Positions 33,274-42,264 of a stretch of DNA of 64,000 nt are shown one piece after another. The position numbers and the translations under genes are program-made. The DNA is from Flavobacterium silvaticum (GTDB lineage Bacteria > Bacteroidota > Bacteroidia > Flavobacteriales > Flavobacteriaceae). The notes under the pieces are model-generated. The model was given only the letters and a program-made list of their open reading frames with translations. It did not search any database and was not told where the DNA came from. The DNA lies in assembly GCF_012911565.1 (NCBI RefSeq), contig NZ_JAAMPU010000101.1, positions 62,001 to 126,000 of the forward strand. The letters run 5' to 3'. Positions within the stretch are counted from its first letter, which is position 1. Every line of letters starts with the position of its first letter.

Positions 33274-34602
33274 ATGAAACAGCTACTATATAATTTAAAA
33301 GGAGATAAAGTCATCTGGGCTTTCGTCGCTTTATTGGCGCTGTTTTCATTCATGCCGGTGTTTTCGGCGAGCAGCAACCTGGCGTATGCAAACCACGGAA
33401 CCGGAAATACGATAAGTTTCCTAATTAAGCATTTCGCTCATATTTTCATAGGTTTCTGCATGATTTATTGGGTACACAAACTTCCCAACACATTGATCCG
33501 CGGAATGATTTTCGTATTGCCGATAGCGTGGGCTTTATTGCTCTTTACCTTATTGAAAGGAACAACGATTGGCGGTGCGAATGCGAGTCGTTGGATACAG
33601 ATCCCATTCGTCGGCATTACCTTCCAGCCATCTACGTTCGCCCAATTGCTGCTGATGGTTTACGTTGCCCACTATCTATCCAGAAAGCGCGAAACGCCAA
33701 TGACATTTAAATCGTCGTTGTTTGAATTGTGGCTTCCCGTTTTTATTACCGTAATGCTGATCCTTCCGGCCAACTTTTCCACAGCTGCCTTGATGTTCGC
33801 CATGGTCATTATGTTGGTTTTCGTCGGACAATATCCGTTAAGATATATAGGCATCATCATCGGTTGCGGAATCGCCGCCTTGGCTTTGTTCGTGCTGATT
33901 GGAAAAGCATTCCCCGAAGCGAAGTTCTTCAATCGTGTCCATACCTGGGAAGCACGTCTCGACAGTTTCAAGGCGACAGATAAAGATGAGGATACAGATG
34001 ACGAGCACTATCAGACGAACCTCTCCAAGATAGCCATTGCATCAGGCCAAGTCTACGGTCTCGGTCCCGGAAAAAGCGTCCAGAAAAACTTTTTGCCGCA
34101 ATCGTCTTCCGATTTTATTTACGCCATTATTGTTGAAGAATACGGACTCGTTGGCGGATTAGGCGTTATGTTTCTATATCTGTTGTTGTTTTTCAGATTC
34201 ATCGTCGCAGCCCACAAAGCCACTTCGCGATTCGCAAAACTTATAGTCGTCGGCCTTGGCTTTCCGATTGTTTTCCAGGCGATGATCAACATGGCGGTTG
34301 CCGTGAATTTATTGCCGGTCACAGGCCAGACGTTGCCCTTGATATCAAGTGGGGGAAGTTCGATCTGGATGACGTGTATCGCCCTTGGAATTATCATTGG
34401 AGTAACCAGAAAAGAAGAAGAAATCGCCCAGGATTTAGAAGACAAACAAAAAAGGGACGAAGCACTTCAACGTATGATCGACCAACAAATCAAGCGAGAA
34501 GAAGCCGCCGAAAATGCATTAAAAGAGCAGGAACTTGCCGTTGCAGGTTTTTCAATAGAAGACAGAAGTAATCCAATGGATGCCGTACGCGGAAAAATTT
34601 AA
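33274..34602 (+). CDS. ftsW: Septal peptidoglycan glycosyltransferase FtsW
   Basis: A 442-residue SEDS protein with about ten membrane helices. Family motifs are 'GTTIGGANASRWIQIPFVGI' and 'ITFQPSTFAQLLLMVYVAHY', 'YGLGPGKSVQKNFLPQSSSD', 'FIYAIIVEEYGLVGGLGVM' and 'LPLISSGGSSIWMTCIALG'. It polymerises lipid II at the septum with FtsI. The last about 60 residues form a charged helical tail ('DKQKRDEALQRMIDQQIKRE'). Its stop is followed within 10 bp by a mobile repeat element. Confidence 0.96.
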   Translation: MKQLLYNLKGDKVIWAFVALLALFSFMPVFSASSNLAYANHGTGNTISFLIKHFAHIFIGFCMIYWVHKLPNTLIRGMIFVLPIAWALLLFTLLKGTTIGGANASRWIQIPFVGITFQPSTFAQLLLMVYVAHYLSRKRETPMTFKSSLFELWLPVFITVMLILPANFSTAALMFAMVIMLVFVGQYPLRYIGIIIGCGIAALALFVLIGKAFPEAKFFNRVHTWEARLDSFKATDKDEDTDDEHYQTNLSKIAIASGQVYGLGPGKSVQKNFLPQSSSDFIYAIIVEEYGLVGGLGVMFLYLLLFFRFIVAAHKATSRFAKLIVVGLGFPIVFQAMINMAVAVNLLPVTGQTLPLISSGGSSIWMTCIALGIIIGVTRKEEEIAQDLEDKQKRDEALQRMIDQQIKREEAAENALKEQELAVAGFSIEDRSNPMDAVRGKI

Positions 34603-34608
34603 CAATTG

Positions 34609-34722
34609 TTACATGAAAAATGTAATCAAGCTATTTCGGGATTTTGTAGGGAACACCATTGGCCCCTCCCCAGTGGCAAGTTAATGATCCTGCAAATACG
34701 TCGATTACATAAAAAATGTACA
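34609..34722 (+). repeat. Core of dispersed MITE-like element, copy 1 (ftsW-murG gap)
   Basis: About 114 bp bounded by mini-palindromes TTACATGAAAAATGTAA (34609-34625) and TACATAAAAAATGTA (34706-34720). It includes GATTTTGTAGGGAACACCAT then TGGCCCCTCC. The same core, inverted, occurs at 48336-48445, with matching end palindromes. Confidence 0.8.
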
Positions 34723-34810
34723 AAAAGTTAAAAGTAAAGATCTCAAGTTTCAAAAGTTCAAGTTCAAAAACATAAAACTCAATCACAAATTCAAGCAGTT
34801 CGATAATCCA

Positions 34811-34850
34811 CCACCCAAGGCGCCAGCCGAACTAAACGAAGCAAAACGCA
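34811..34850 (+). repeat. Diverged arm of the MITE-like element
   Basis: CACCCAAGGCGCCAGCCGAA followed by CTAAACGAAGCAAAACGC resembles the arm sequence CACCCGAGGCGTAGCCGAAC at 48447-48482 and the copy at 42653-42681. The gap before it (34723-34810) is A-rich with AAGTTCAAG repeats. Confidence 0.5.
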
Positions 34851-34873
34851 GTTAATCCAACAATCAAAAAAAA

Positions 34874-35980
34874 TTGAAACCCTATAAATTCATACTATCA
34901 GGCGGCGGAACCGGAGGACACATTTACCCCGCGATCGCCATTGCCAATGAACTGAAACGACGCTTCCCCGATGCGGAGTTTCTTTTCGTTGGTGCCAAAG
35001 ACCGTATGGAAATGCAGAAAGTTCCGCAAGCCGGTTATGCCATCAAAGGCCTTTGGATTTCTGGGTTGCAGCGCAAGTTGTCGATTGACAATGCGATGTT
35101 TCCGATAAAACTAATGTCAAGTTTAATTAACGCCGGAAAAATCGTCCGCGAATTCAAACCCGACATTGCCATTGGTACCGGCGGATTTGCAAGCGGCCCC
35201 TTATTACAGGTAGCGGCAAACGCAGGAATCCCGATTGTTGTCCAGGAACAAAATTCCTTCCCGGGAATAACGAATAAGATGCTGGCCAAGAAAGCCTCGA
35301 AGATTTGTGTCGCCTACGATAACCTTGAGCGTTTCTTCCCGAAAGATAAAATCGTCTTCACCGGAAATCCGGTCCGCAGCGACCTTATAGATTTACACGG
35401 AAAGAGAAAGGAAGCAATCACCGCTTTCGGCCTCGACCCCGATAAAAAAACGTTGTTGGTGTTAGGCGGGAGTTTAGGTGCCCGCCGCATCAACCAACTT
35501 ATCGCAAAAGAGTTGGTGAATTTTACAGCACAGAATGTTCAGGTCATCTGGCAATGTGGGAAGTTGTATTTTGAAGAGTACAAGCATTTCGATGAAAAAC
35601 CGAATGTGTCCGTGTTGTCGTTCATCGACCGTATGGATTTGGTTTACGCTGCCGCAGATGTCGTGATCTCAAGAGCCGGGGCGTCGTCAGTATCTGAACT
35701 TTGCATCGTTGGCAAACCGGTAATCTTTATTCCTTCACCGAATGTGGCCGAAGACCACCAGACAAAAAATGCAAAAGCTATCGCAGATAAAAAAGGTGCG
35801 ATACTGATGCGCGAAAGTGAACTCGATACCCAATTCGAACCGACTTTCAGTAACCTGGTTAATGACGAAGATTTGCAAAGCGAACTCAGCGAAAACATTT
35901 TGAAACTCGCTAAGGTCAATGCTACGAACGACATAGCCGATGAAATCGAGAAGTTAATAGGATTAACAGTTAACGGTTAA
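34874..35980 (+). CDS. murG: Lipid II synthase MurG (UDP-GlcNAc transferase)
   Basis: A 368-residue membrane-associated GT28 glycosyltransferase that adds GlcNAc to lipid I. '[20 protein letters not shown]' is the N-terminal G loop, '[12 protein letters not shown]' the second, and '[18 protein letters not shown]', '[15 protein letters not shown]' and '[19 protein letters not shown]' are conserved. The start is a TTG at 34874; no ATG or GTG lies suitably placed. Its last codons fall in a TTAAC-type repeat at 35963-35987. Confidence 0.96.
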   Translation: MKPYKFILSGGGTGGHIYPAIAIANELKRRFPDAEFLFVGAKDRMEMQKVPQAGYAIKGLWISGLQRKLSIDNAMFPIKLMSSLINAGKIVREFKPDIAIGTGGFASGPLLQVAANAGIPIVVQEQNSFPGITNKMLAKKASKICVAYDNLERFFPKDKIVFTGNPVRSDLIDLHGKRKEAITAFGLDPDKKTLLVLGGSLGARRINQLIAKELVNFTAQNVQVIWQCGKLYFEEYKHFDEKPNVSVLSFIDRMDLVYAAADVVISRAGASSVSELCIVGKPVIFIPSPNVAEDHQTKNAKAIADKKGAILMRESELDTQFEPTFSNLVNDEDLQSELSENILKLAKVNATNDIADEIEKLIGLTVNG

Positions 35981-35987
35981 CAGTTAA
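35963..35987. repeat. TTAACAGTTAACGG-type tandem repeat spanning the murG stop
   Basis: TTAACAGTTAACGGTTAACA then GTTAAG. The murG stop TAA (35978-35980) lies in it. After it the 74-bp gap to murC is AT-rich; it includes AATAACAATAAATAATAA, which also occurs near 60355. Confidence 0.5.
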
Positions 35988-36054
35988 GTGGGGCAAAAGA
36001 AACGATATGTTCAATTTGATCCAATAAATAATAAAATAACAATAAATAATAATT

Positions 36055-37395
36055 TTGAACTTAGGCCAAATCCATAACGTCTATTTCATCGGCATCGGAG
36101 GCATCGGGATGTCCGCTCTCGCCCGTTATTTCAAATACGCCGGAAAAAACGTTGCGGGTTATGACAAGACACCTACGGAACTAACCTTCGCGCTTCAGCA
36201 AAAAGGCATCGACATTCACTTTGAAGACAGTTTGAGCCTGATTCCCGAATCGTTCAAAAAGGAAAATACGCTTGTTGTGATTACACCGGCGGTTCCGAAG
36301 AATCATTCGGAATGGAATTATTTTTTACAGAATGGATATGAAGTGAAGAAACGGGCAGAAGTGCTTGGCATCATCACCAAAGACACGTTTTGTTTTGCCG
36401 TTGCCGGAACGCATGGAAAGACGACTACTTCGAGCATTCTCGGTCATATTTTATTTGAAAGCGGTGCCGATGTGACTGCTTTTCTTGGTGGTATCGTGGA
36501 GAATTACGATTCGAACCTGATCGGAAATGGAACATCGATTACAGTTGTGGAAGCCGATGAATTCGACCGGTCATTCCTTCACCTGCATCCGGATATTGCC
36601 TGTATAACATCGATGGATGCCGATCATCTGGATATTTACGGAGATGTTGCTACGATTGAAGCTTCGTTCCGCGAGTTCGCCGATAAGGTTTCAGATAAAG
36701 GCATGTTGTTCATCGCCGACGGATTACCATTGGAAGGAAAAACGGTTGCAGTGAACAAAGATGCCAATTTCAAGGCGTTCAACATTCGCGTCATCAATTC
36801 GGAATACGTGTTCGATGTCCGGACGCCGGACGAAATAATCCCTGATTTGCGATTTGCGCTTCCGGGTCATCATAATTTGAGTAATGCCTTAATGGCCTTG
36901 GCGATGGCTCGTACATTCGGTCTTTCTGCTGAAAAAATCCGCAATGCACTTATTTCATTCAAAGGAATCAAAAGACGGTTTTCCTATCAGATAAAAACAG
37001 ATTCCCGCGTTTATATTGACGATTACGCCCATCATCCGACCGAAATCGATGCGGTGCACCAGGCTGTTCGTGAACTGTATCCGGGTAAAAAAGTGCTTGC
37101 CGTTTTCCAGCCGCACCTGTTCAGCCGCACCAAAGATTTCGCCGATGGATTTGCCAAAAGCCTGTCCCAATTTGACGAAGTGTTGCTGCTCGATATTTAT
37201 CCGGCCAGAGAACTTCCAATGGAAGGAATAACCTCTGAATGGCTGTTGTCGAAAATTGAAAACCCGAACAAGGAGCTGATTTCGAAATCGGCCCTGATTC
37301 CAAGATTGATAAACTCCGATGCCGATATTTTCGTGACAATAGGCGCAGGTGACATAGGTGAACTTGTGGGTGAAATAAAAAAAGCATTATCATGA
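36055..37395 (+). CDS. murC: UDP-MurNAc:L-alanine ligase MurC
   Basis: A 446-residue Mur ligase that starts the peptide stem. 'VYFIGIGGIGMSALARYFKY' is the UDP-sugar loop, 'AVAGTHGKTTTSSILGHIL' the ATP loop, 'VEADEFDRSFLHLHPDIACI' and 'DADHLDIYGD' the catalytic centre, and 'YIDDYAHHPTEIDAVHQAV' the C-terminal domain. It starts with TTG at 36055. It overlaps ftsQ by ATGA. Confidence 0.97.
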   Translation: MNLGQIHNVYFIGIGGIGMSALARYFKYAGKNVAGYDKTPTELTFALQQKGIDIHFEDSLSLIPESFKKENTLVVITPAVPKNHSEWNYFLQNGYEVKKRAEVLGIITKDTFCFAVAGTHGKTTTSSILGHILFESGADVTAFLGGIVENYDSNLIGNGTSITVVEADEFDRSFLHLHPDIACITSMDADHLDIYGDVATIEASFREFADKVSDKGMLFIADGLPLEGKTVAVNKDANFKAFNIRVINSEYVFDVRTPDEIIPDLRFALPGHHNLSNALMALAMARTFGLSAEKIRNALISFKGIKRRFSYQIKTDSRVYIDDYAHHPTEIDAVHQAVRELYPGKKVLAVFQPHLFSRTKDFADGFAKSLSQFDEVLLLDIYPARELPMEGITSEWLLSKIENPNKELISKSALIPRLINSDADIFVTIGAGDIGELVGEIKKALS

Positions 37396-38114
37396 AAATT
37401 TTTAACTGGATAAACATAAGGCTGCTGCTTGTTTTTGGGCTTGCGATTTTTTTATACGCATTCAGTTCCGAGCGTAATGCACACCGGAAAATCAAAAAGG
37501 CCGAAGTCGTTTTCGACAACCCGTCGGAACTGTTCATAAGCCCTGAATCGGTTAATAAATTGTTAATAGAAAAAAATAGCCCTTCCGGAACCGTTGCAAA
37601 AGAAAATTTAGATTTGAACAAGCTCGAAAAGGCCGTCAATGCCCATGAAATGGTGGAAAAGTCACAAATTTTCGTGAGCGTGGATGGTGTATTGAGAGCT
37701 ATGGTGAAACAAAAAACACCTGTTGTGAGAGTGTTTGATGAAACCGGTTCTTTTTATGTTGATTACGAAGGGAAAAAAATGCCGCTTTCCACATTGCATA
37801 CGGCTCGTGTGCCATTGGTGACCGGTGATTTGATGGCAAAAGACAGTGCTGCCCTTCACGAAGTTTTCCGATCTGTCCACGATGATGATTTTTTGAAGAA
37901 GAACATCGTTGGCATAAAGGTCAATCCGTCGGGAAGCCTCGAAATGAGCAATCGGAATTTTGATTACGTGATTGATTTCGGCAAGCCGATCAACATTGAA
38001 CGCAAGTTCCGGAATTACAAGGCCTTCTTCCAGAAAGCCGCGCAGGACAGTACGATTAAGAAATATAAAAAGATCAATCTCAGGTTTACACAACAAGTAG
38101 TTTGCACCAAATAA
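37392..38114 (+). CDS. ftsQ: Cell division protein FtsQ/DivIB-like
   Basis: A 240-residue bitopic protein: a membrane helix (INIRLLLVFGLAIFLYAFSS), then a POTRA-like part ('VFDNPSELFISPESVNKLLI', 'ELEKAVNAHEMVEKSQIFVS'-like, here LNKLEKAVNAHEMVEKSQIF) and a beta domain ('TPVVRVFDETGSFYVDYEGK'). FtsQ links early and late division proteins. The sequence is weakly conserved as usual, but the position between murC and ftsA is diagnostic. Confidence 0.9.
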   Translation: MKIFNWINIRLLLVFGLAIFLYAFSSERNAHRKIKKAEVVFDNPSELFISPESVNKLLIEKNSPSGTVAKENLDLNKLEKAVNAHEMVEKSQIFVSVDGVLRAMVKQKTPVVRVFDETGSFYVDYEGKKMPLSTLHTARVPLVTGDLMAKDSAALHEVFRSVHDDDFLKKNIVGIKVNPSGSLEMSNRNFDYVIDFGKPINIERKFRNYKAFFQKAAQDSTIKKYKKINLRFTQQVVCTK

Positions 38115-38122
38115 CAACGAAT

Positions 38123-39547
38123 ATGGAAAAAGAGAATATCGGAGTAGGTTTAGACATCGGGACCACCAAGATCGTAGCCATGATCGGGAAGAAAAACGAA
38201 TATGGCAAACTTGAGATACTGGGTGTCGGAAAGTCAAAAAGCCTTGGCGTGGCGCGTGGCGTGGTGAACAACATCACCCAGACGATCCAGTCGATCCAGC
38301 AGGCTGTAATCGAAGCCGAAAACAATTCAGGTTACAAAATCAAAGACGTAGTCGTCGGGATTGCAGGCCAGCATATCCGCAGCATCCAGCACAGCGATTA
38401 CGTCAGCCGTCCGAATGCAGACGCAGTGATTGGCGATGCAGACATCCAGCAACTGATCGACCAGGTCGGGAAACTGGCTATGTTGCCGGGCGAGGAAATC
38501 ATCCACGTGCTTCCACAGGAATTCAAGATTGACGGGCAATCCCAAATCAAGGAACCTATCGGTATGTACGGCGGGCGATTGGAGTCGAGTTTTCATGTCG
38601 TTGTCGGTCAGGCATCATCCATCAGGAATGTGGGCAGATGCGTCCAGAGTTCAGGCATCGAATTGTCCGGATTGACGCTAGAGCCACTTGCCTCATCCGA
38701 TGCGGTGTTGAGCCAGGAAGAAAAAGAAGCCGGGGTTGCCCTTATCGATATCGGTGGCGGAACTACGGACCTGGCCATTTTCAAAGACGGCATCATCCGT
38801 CATACAGCGGTAATCCCATTCGGCGGAAACGTCATTACAGAAGATATTAAGGAAGGTTGTTCCATCATCGAGAAGCAGGCGGAACTGCTTAAAGTGAAAT
38901 TCGGATCGGCCTGGCCTGGTGAAAATAAAGACAACGAGATTGTTTCGATTCCGGGGCTTCGCGGTCGTGAGCCGAAAGAGATTTCATTGAAGAACCTGTC
39001 AAAGATCATCCATGCCCGTGTCGTGGAAATCATCGAGCAGGTTTTTGCCGAAATCAAATCCTACGGGCATGAAGATCCGCGCAAGAAACTGATTGCCGGT
39101 ATTGTACTCACGGGTGGCGGTTCCCAACTCAACCACATCAAGCAACTCGTGGAATACATCACGGGAATGGATACGCGCATCGGGTATCCGAACGAACATT
39201 TGGCAGGAAATTCAGACGAGGAAATCTCAAGTCCTTTATATGCAACCGCAGTAGGATTGGTGATGAACAGTGTGGCGAACAAGACACATAGTGCCGTAAA
39301 GATGCATGTGGAAACGGTTGCGCCGCCCGTGTATAACAGACAGCCGGTTGCCCAACCGGAACCTATTCGTACGCCGGAACCGGTTGCAGTTGCACAGCCT
39401 GAAGTCCAGAAAGAAGAAGTGGCCGAAACAGTGACTTTCAAAACGGAGCCGAAACGCGAGATGAATTCGACCGAACAGAAAATCAGGCGTTCGTTCTTCG
39501 ACAAATACGTCGACAAGATCAAGGAATTCCTCGACAACGCAGAGTAA
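38123..39547 (+). CDS. ftsA: Cell division protein FtsA
   Basis: A 474-residue actin-like protein that tethers FtsZ to the membrane. The phosphate loops are 'GVGLDIGTTKIVAMIG' and 'ALIDIGGGTTDLAIFKDGII'; 'GIVLTGGGSQLNHIKQLVEY' is the adenosine loop. A linker rich in Pro, Glu and Val (near 400-450) leads to a C-terminal amphipathic helix ('SFFDKYVDKIKEFLDNAE'), the membrane-targeting sequence. ATG 38123 is chosen over an upstream TTG. Confidence 0.96.
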   Translation: MEKENIGVGLDIGTTKIVAMIGKKNEYGKLEILGVGKSKSLGVARGVVNNITQTIQSIQQAVIEAENNSGYKIKDVVVGIAGQHIRSIQHSDYVSRPNADAVIGDADIQQLIDQVGKLAMLPGEEIIHVLPQEFKIDGQSQIKEPIGMYGGRLESSFHVVVGQASSIRNVGRCVQSSGIELSGLTLEPLASSDAVLSQEEKEAGVALIDIGGGTTDLAIFKDGIIRHTAVIPFGGNVITEDIKEGCSIIEKQAELLKVKFGSAWPGENKDNEIVSIPGLRGREPKEISLKNLSKIIHARVVEIIEQVFAEIKSYGHEDPRKKLIAGIVLTGGGSQLNHIKQLVEYITGMDTRIGYPNEHLAGNSDEEISSPLYATAVGLVMNSVANKTHSAVKMHVETVAPPVYNRQPVAQPEPIRTPEPVAVAQPEVQKEEVAETVTFKTEPKREMNSTEQKIRRSFFDKYVDKIKEFLDNAE

Positions 39548-39610
39548 TCGCGTACCAGAAAAGACAGACAAAACAAAGACAATAGCAAGCAAAATTCAAT
39601 TCGAGACAGT

Positions 39611-41557
39611 ATGACAGGCAACTCAGATTTTGGTAGCATTTCCTTCGACCTGCCCAAAAACCAGTCGAACGTAATCAAGGTAATAGGCGTAGGCGGAGGC
39701 GGAAGCAATGCCATCAACCACATGTTCAAACAAGGAATCAAAGGCGTAGACTTCATTGTCTGCAACACCGATTCACAAGCGCTTCAGAACAGTGCTGTTC
39801 CGAACAAAATCCAGTTGGGTGTTAACCTTACTGAAGGCTTAGGTGCCGGTGCAAATCCCGAAGTAGGGCAGCAGTCGGCTATCGAAAGCATCCCGGAAAT
39901 CGAGAAGATGCTAGACAGCAACACCAAAATGGTTTTCATCACGGCCGGAATGGGCGGCGGAACCGGAACCGGTGCTGCTCCTGTAATCGCCCAGCTTGCC
40001 AAAGAAAAAGACATCCTGACTGTAGGTATTGTTACCATGCCGTTCCAGTTTGAAGGAAAAGTGCGTCTGGACCAGGCGTTGCAGGGAATCGAAAGATTGC
40101 GCAAACAGGTCGATTCGCTTATTGTCATCAACAACAACAAACTACGTGAGGTATACGGGAACCTTGGCTTCAAGGCCGGTTTCTCAAAAGCAGACGAAGT
40201 GCTTGCTACCGCATCACGTGGAATTGCCGAAGTCATTACGCACCACTATACGCAGAACATCGACTTGAAAGATGCCAAGACGGTGCTTTCGAACAGTGGA
40301 ACCGCCATCATGGGATCGGCGACTGCCATTGGCGAAAACCGTGCGAAAGAAGGCATCATGGCGGCTCTTGATTCTCCGCTTTTGAACGACAATAAAATCT
40401 CGGGAGCCAAGAACGTATTGCTATTGATCGTTTCCGGAAGCAGCGAGATCACGATTGACGAAATAGGTGAAATAAACGACTATATCCAGAGTGAAGCGGG
40501 CTACAATGCCAACATCATCATGGGTGTGGGCGAAGATGAAACCCTTGGCGATTCTATCGCTGTGACAATTATCGCGACCGGTTTCAATACAGACCAGCAG
40601 ACACATATCGTCAATACCGAACCTAAAAAAATCATCCATTCACTTGACGGCGAGCACAAACTCGAGCACGACCTGAGCCAAAACAAGGAAGTTCCGGCTT
40701 TTCAGTTGGCCCCGGTTCAGGAGACGGCGGCGCCTAAAGAAGAAAAAATAATTTTTGAACTGACCGAGGCCGAGCCGGTTGCCATTCCTGCACCTGTTGC
40801 AGTCGTACCTGCGCCAGTGAGACTTCCTGAGATGGATTTGGTTCCTACATCGGAATTCATCAAAAACCTCGATGTGACGTTTGAAGTGATCTCGGCCGTG
40901 AATGAAATTGACTTTTTCATCACGACTCCTGAAGTAAAGGAAATCAAAGTACAGCAACCGACGTATGTTCAACAGGAACAACCGACGTTCAGTTTCGATA
41001 TTCCGGTTCCTGCAAAGCCTGCAGTCAACGAAGACCGTATCTTGTTTGAGCTGACTCAGGAAACCCGCGATATCAAAGTAAACGAAGCGGTTCAGGTTGT
41101 CCCGATGACCGAACTCAACGAGACAGGCGTTGTCAAATATTCTCTTGAAGAATACATGGAGATCGAAAACGACCTGATGAGTTCAAAACCGGTGCAACAG
41201 GTAGCGGAACCAATTGCGGAAGAACTCAATATCACGATGAAGAAAATCGACGAACCGGTTTCTAATTTCTCTCCGGCATTCGAAGAAGTTTCACCTTTGG
41301 AAATGTCAATCGAAGAAACACTGAAGTACCGTGCCGATGAGCGTCGCCGCAAGCTGAAGGAATTCAACTATAAATTCCACAACAGCCCGTCGCGTATCGA
41401 TGAGATCGAGAAAGAGCCTGCCTACAAAAGATCAGGTATCGACATCACATCGAATCCGGCTACGAACATGAATTCAAGACTTTCACTTGGAACCGACAGC
41501 AACGACGATTTACAATTGCGTTCCAACAACTCTTTTCTACATGACAATGTAGACTAA
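39611..41557 (+). CDS. ftsZ: Cell division protein FtsZ (long-tailed form)
   Basis: A 648-residue tubulin-like GTPase forming the Z ring. The nucleotide site has 'IGVGGGGSNAINHM' and the tubulin signature 'GMGGGTGTGAAPVIA'; 'NNNKLREVYGNL' and 'ITIIATGFNTD'-like sequence (here VTIIATGFNTD) complete the core by about residue 330. The rest is a linker of about 300 residues rich in Pro, Val and Glu; 'IIFELTEAEP' and 'ILFELTQETR' are a repeated motif within it. Tail segments ('RADERRRKLKEFNYKFHNSP', 'YKRSGIDI') are conserved in flavobacteria. Longer than E. coli FtsZ (383). Confidence 0.96.
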   Translation: MTGNSDFGSISFDLPKNQSNVIKVIGVGGGGSNAINHMFKQGIKGVDFIVCNTDSQALQNSAVPNKIQLGVNLTEGLGAGANPEVGQQSAIESIPEIEKMLDSNTKMVFITAGMGGGTGTGAAPVIAQLAKEKDILTVGIVTMPFQFEGKVRLDQALQGIERLRKQVDSLIVINNNKLREVYGNLGFKAGFSKADEVLATASRGIAEVITHHYTQNIDLKDAKTVLSNSGTAIMGSATAIGENRAKEGIMAALDSPLLNDNKISGAKNVLLLIVSGSSEITIDEIGEINDYIQSEAGYNANIIMGVGEDETLGDSIAVTIIATGFNTDQQTHIVNTEPKKIIHSLDGEHKLEHDLSQNKEVPAFQLAPVQETAAPKEEKIIFELTEAEPVAIPAPVAVVPAPVRLPEMDLVPTSEFIKNLDVTFEVISAVNEIDFFITTPEVKEIKVQQPTYVQQEQPTFSFDIPVPAKPAVNEDRILFELTQETRDIKVNEAVQVVPMTELNETGVVKYSLEEYMEIENDLMSSKPVQQVAEPIAEELNITMKKIDEPVSNFSPAFEEVSPLEMSIEETLKYRADERRRKLKEFNYKFHNSPSRIDEIEKEPAYKRSGIDITSNPATNMNSRLSLGTDSNDDLQLRSNNSFLHDNVD

Positions 41558-41580
41558 CTCAACCATTTTTTCTTAAGATA

Positions 41581-41612
41581 GCCCGAAAATACGCAAGTGT
41601 TTTCGGGTTATT
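41581..41612 (+). terminator. Terminator after ftsZ
   Basis: GCCCGAAAA and TTTTCGGGT pair over a 10-nt loop, followed by TATTTTATTT. It would end the dcw transcript. The -7-like TATCTTCG for yqeY follows at about 41618. Confidence 0.75.
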
Positions 41613-41647
41613 TTATTTATCTTCGCACCCATTTAAAAACGGAAATC

Positions 41648-42097
41648 ATGAGTCTGCTGATAGAAATAAACGAAGAAATCAAAAACGCCATGCGCGCCAA
41701 AGACACCTTGGCTTTGGAGTCGTTACGGGCTGTCAAATCGGCTATTTTATTGATGCAGACCGAAACCGGCGCCAAAGAGGAATTGTCAGCTGACGAAGAA
41801 ATAAAACTGCTCCAGCGCCTTGTAAAACAGCGCAAGGATGCCGCGGCCATTTATGTCGAACAAAAACGTCCCGACCTGGCCGAACCGGAAATTGCACAAG
41901 CTGCCATCATAGAAAAATTCCTTCCGGCCCAGCTCAGTGAAGCCGAAATCGAAGCCGCCGTTTCCAAAATCATTTCAGATAATGGTTTATCGGGAATGGC
42001 CAACATGGGCAAAGTAATGGGCCTTGCCAGCGCCGAACTTGCAGGCAAAGCCGACGGAAAGACCATTTCCACCATAGTAAAGAAACTACTGGCATAA
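41648..42097 (+). CDS. GatB/YqeY domain protein
   Basis: A 149-residue helical protein. ATG 41648 (MSLLIEINEEIKNAMRAKDT) is the standard start. 'LRAVKSAILLMQTETGA', 'LVKQRKDAAAIYVEQKRPDL' and 'MGKVMGLASAELAGKADGKT' match the YqeY family, related to the tail domain of GatB that touches tRNA. Its exact role is not established. It lies 23 bp upstream of tRNA-Arg and may be co-transcribed with it. Confidence 0.93.
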   Translation: MSLLIEINEEIKNAMRAKDTLALESLRAVKSAILLMQTETGAKEELSADEEIKLLQRLVKQRKDAAAIYVEQKRPDLAEPEIAQAAIIEKFLPAQLSEAEIEAAVSKIISDNGLSGMANMGKVMGLASAELAGKADGKTISTIVKKLLA

Positions 42098-42120
42098 ATT
42101 GCCCCTATAGTTTCCCCTCC

Positions 42121-42192
42121 GGCCTCATAGTTCAATGGATAGAATTTCAGATTCCGGTTCTGAAGATTTGGGTTCGAATCCCGATGAGGTCA
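42121..42192 (+). tRNA. tRNA-Arg (anticodon CCG)
   Basis: Acceptor GGCCTCA (42121-42127) pairs with TGAGGTC (42185-42191) with one G-T, discriminator A. The anticodon stem TCAGA/TCTGA encloses loop TTCCGGT, anticodon CCG for CGG codons. The T arm is TTGGG-TTCGAAT-CCCGA. CCA is not encoded. A long perfect inverted repeat begins 5 bp after it. Confidence 0.96.
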
Positions 42193-42197
42193 CGAAT

Positions 42198-42264
42198 GAA
42201 TAGCATCCAAAAGAAAAAATGCGCCAAGCTTGCTTGAGCGCATTTTTTCTTTTGGATGCTATTC
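42198..42264. repeat. 27-bp perfect inverted repeat after tRNA-Arg
   Basis: Arms 42198-42224 and 42238-42264 are exact reverse complements, separated by 13 bp (CAAGCTTGCTTGA). The ascending arm ends in AAAAAATGCGC and the descending arm runs GCGCATTTTTTC, so it could also act as a terminator in either direction. The loop sequence recurs in the tandem units that follow. Confidence 0.9.

Noticed and set aside
25351..41557. Missing murF, ddl and murB as a sign of deletion in the dcw cluster
   Set aside because: These genes are commonly elsewhere in Bacteroidota; the gene order seen is normal for the group.
42184..42198. tRNA-Arg 3' end as attachment site of an integrated element
   Set aside because: No integrase and no second direct copy of the tRNA end at the far side of the AT-rich block; only inverted fragments in the array were found.
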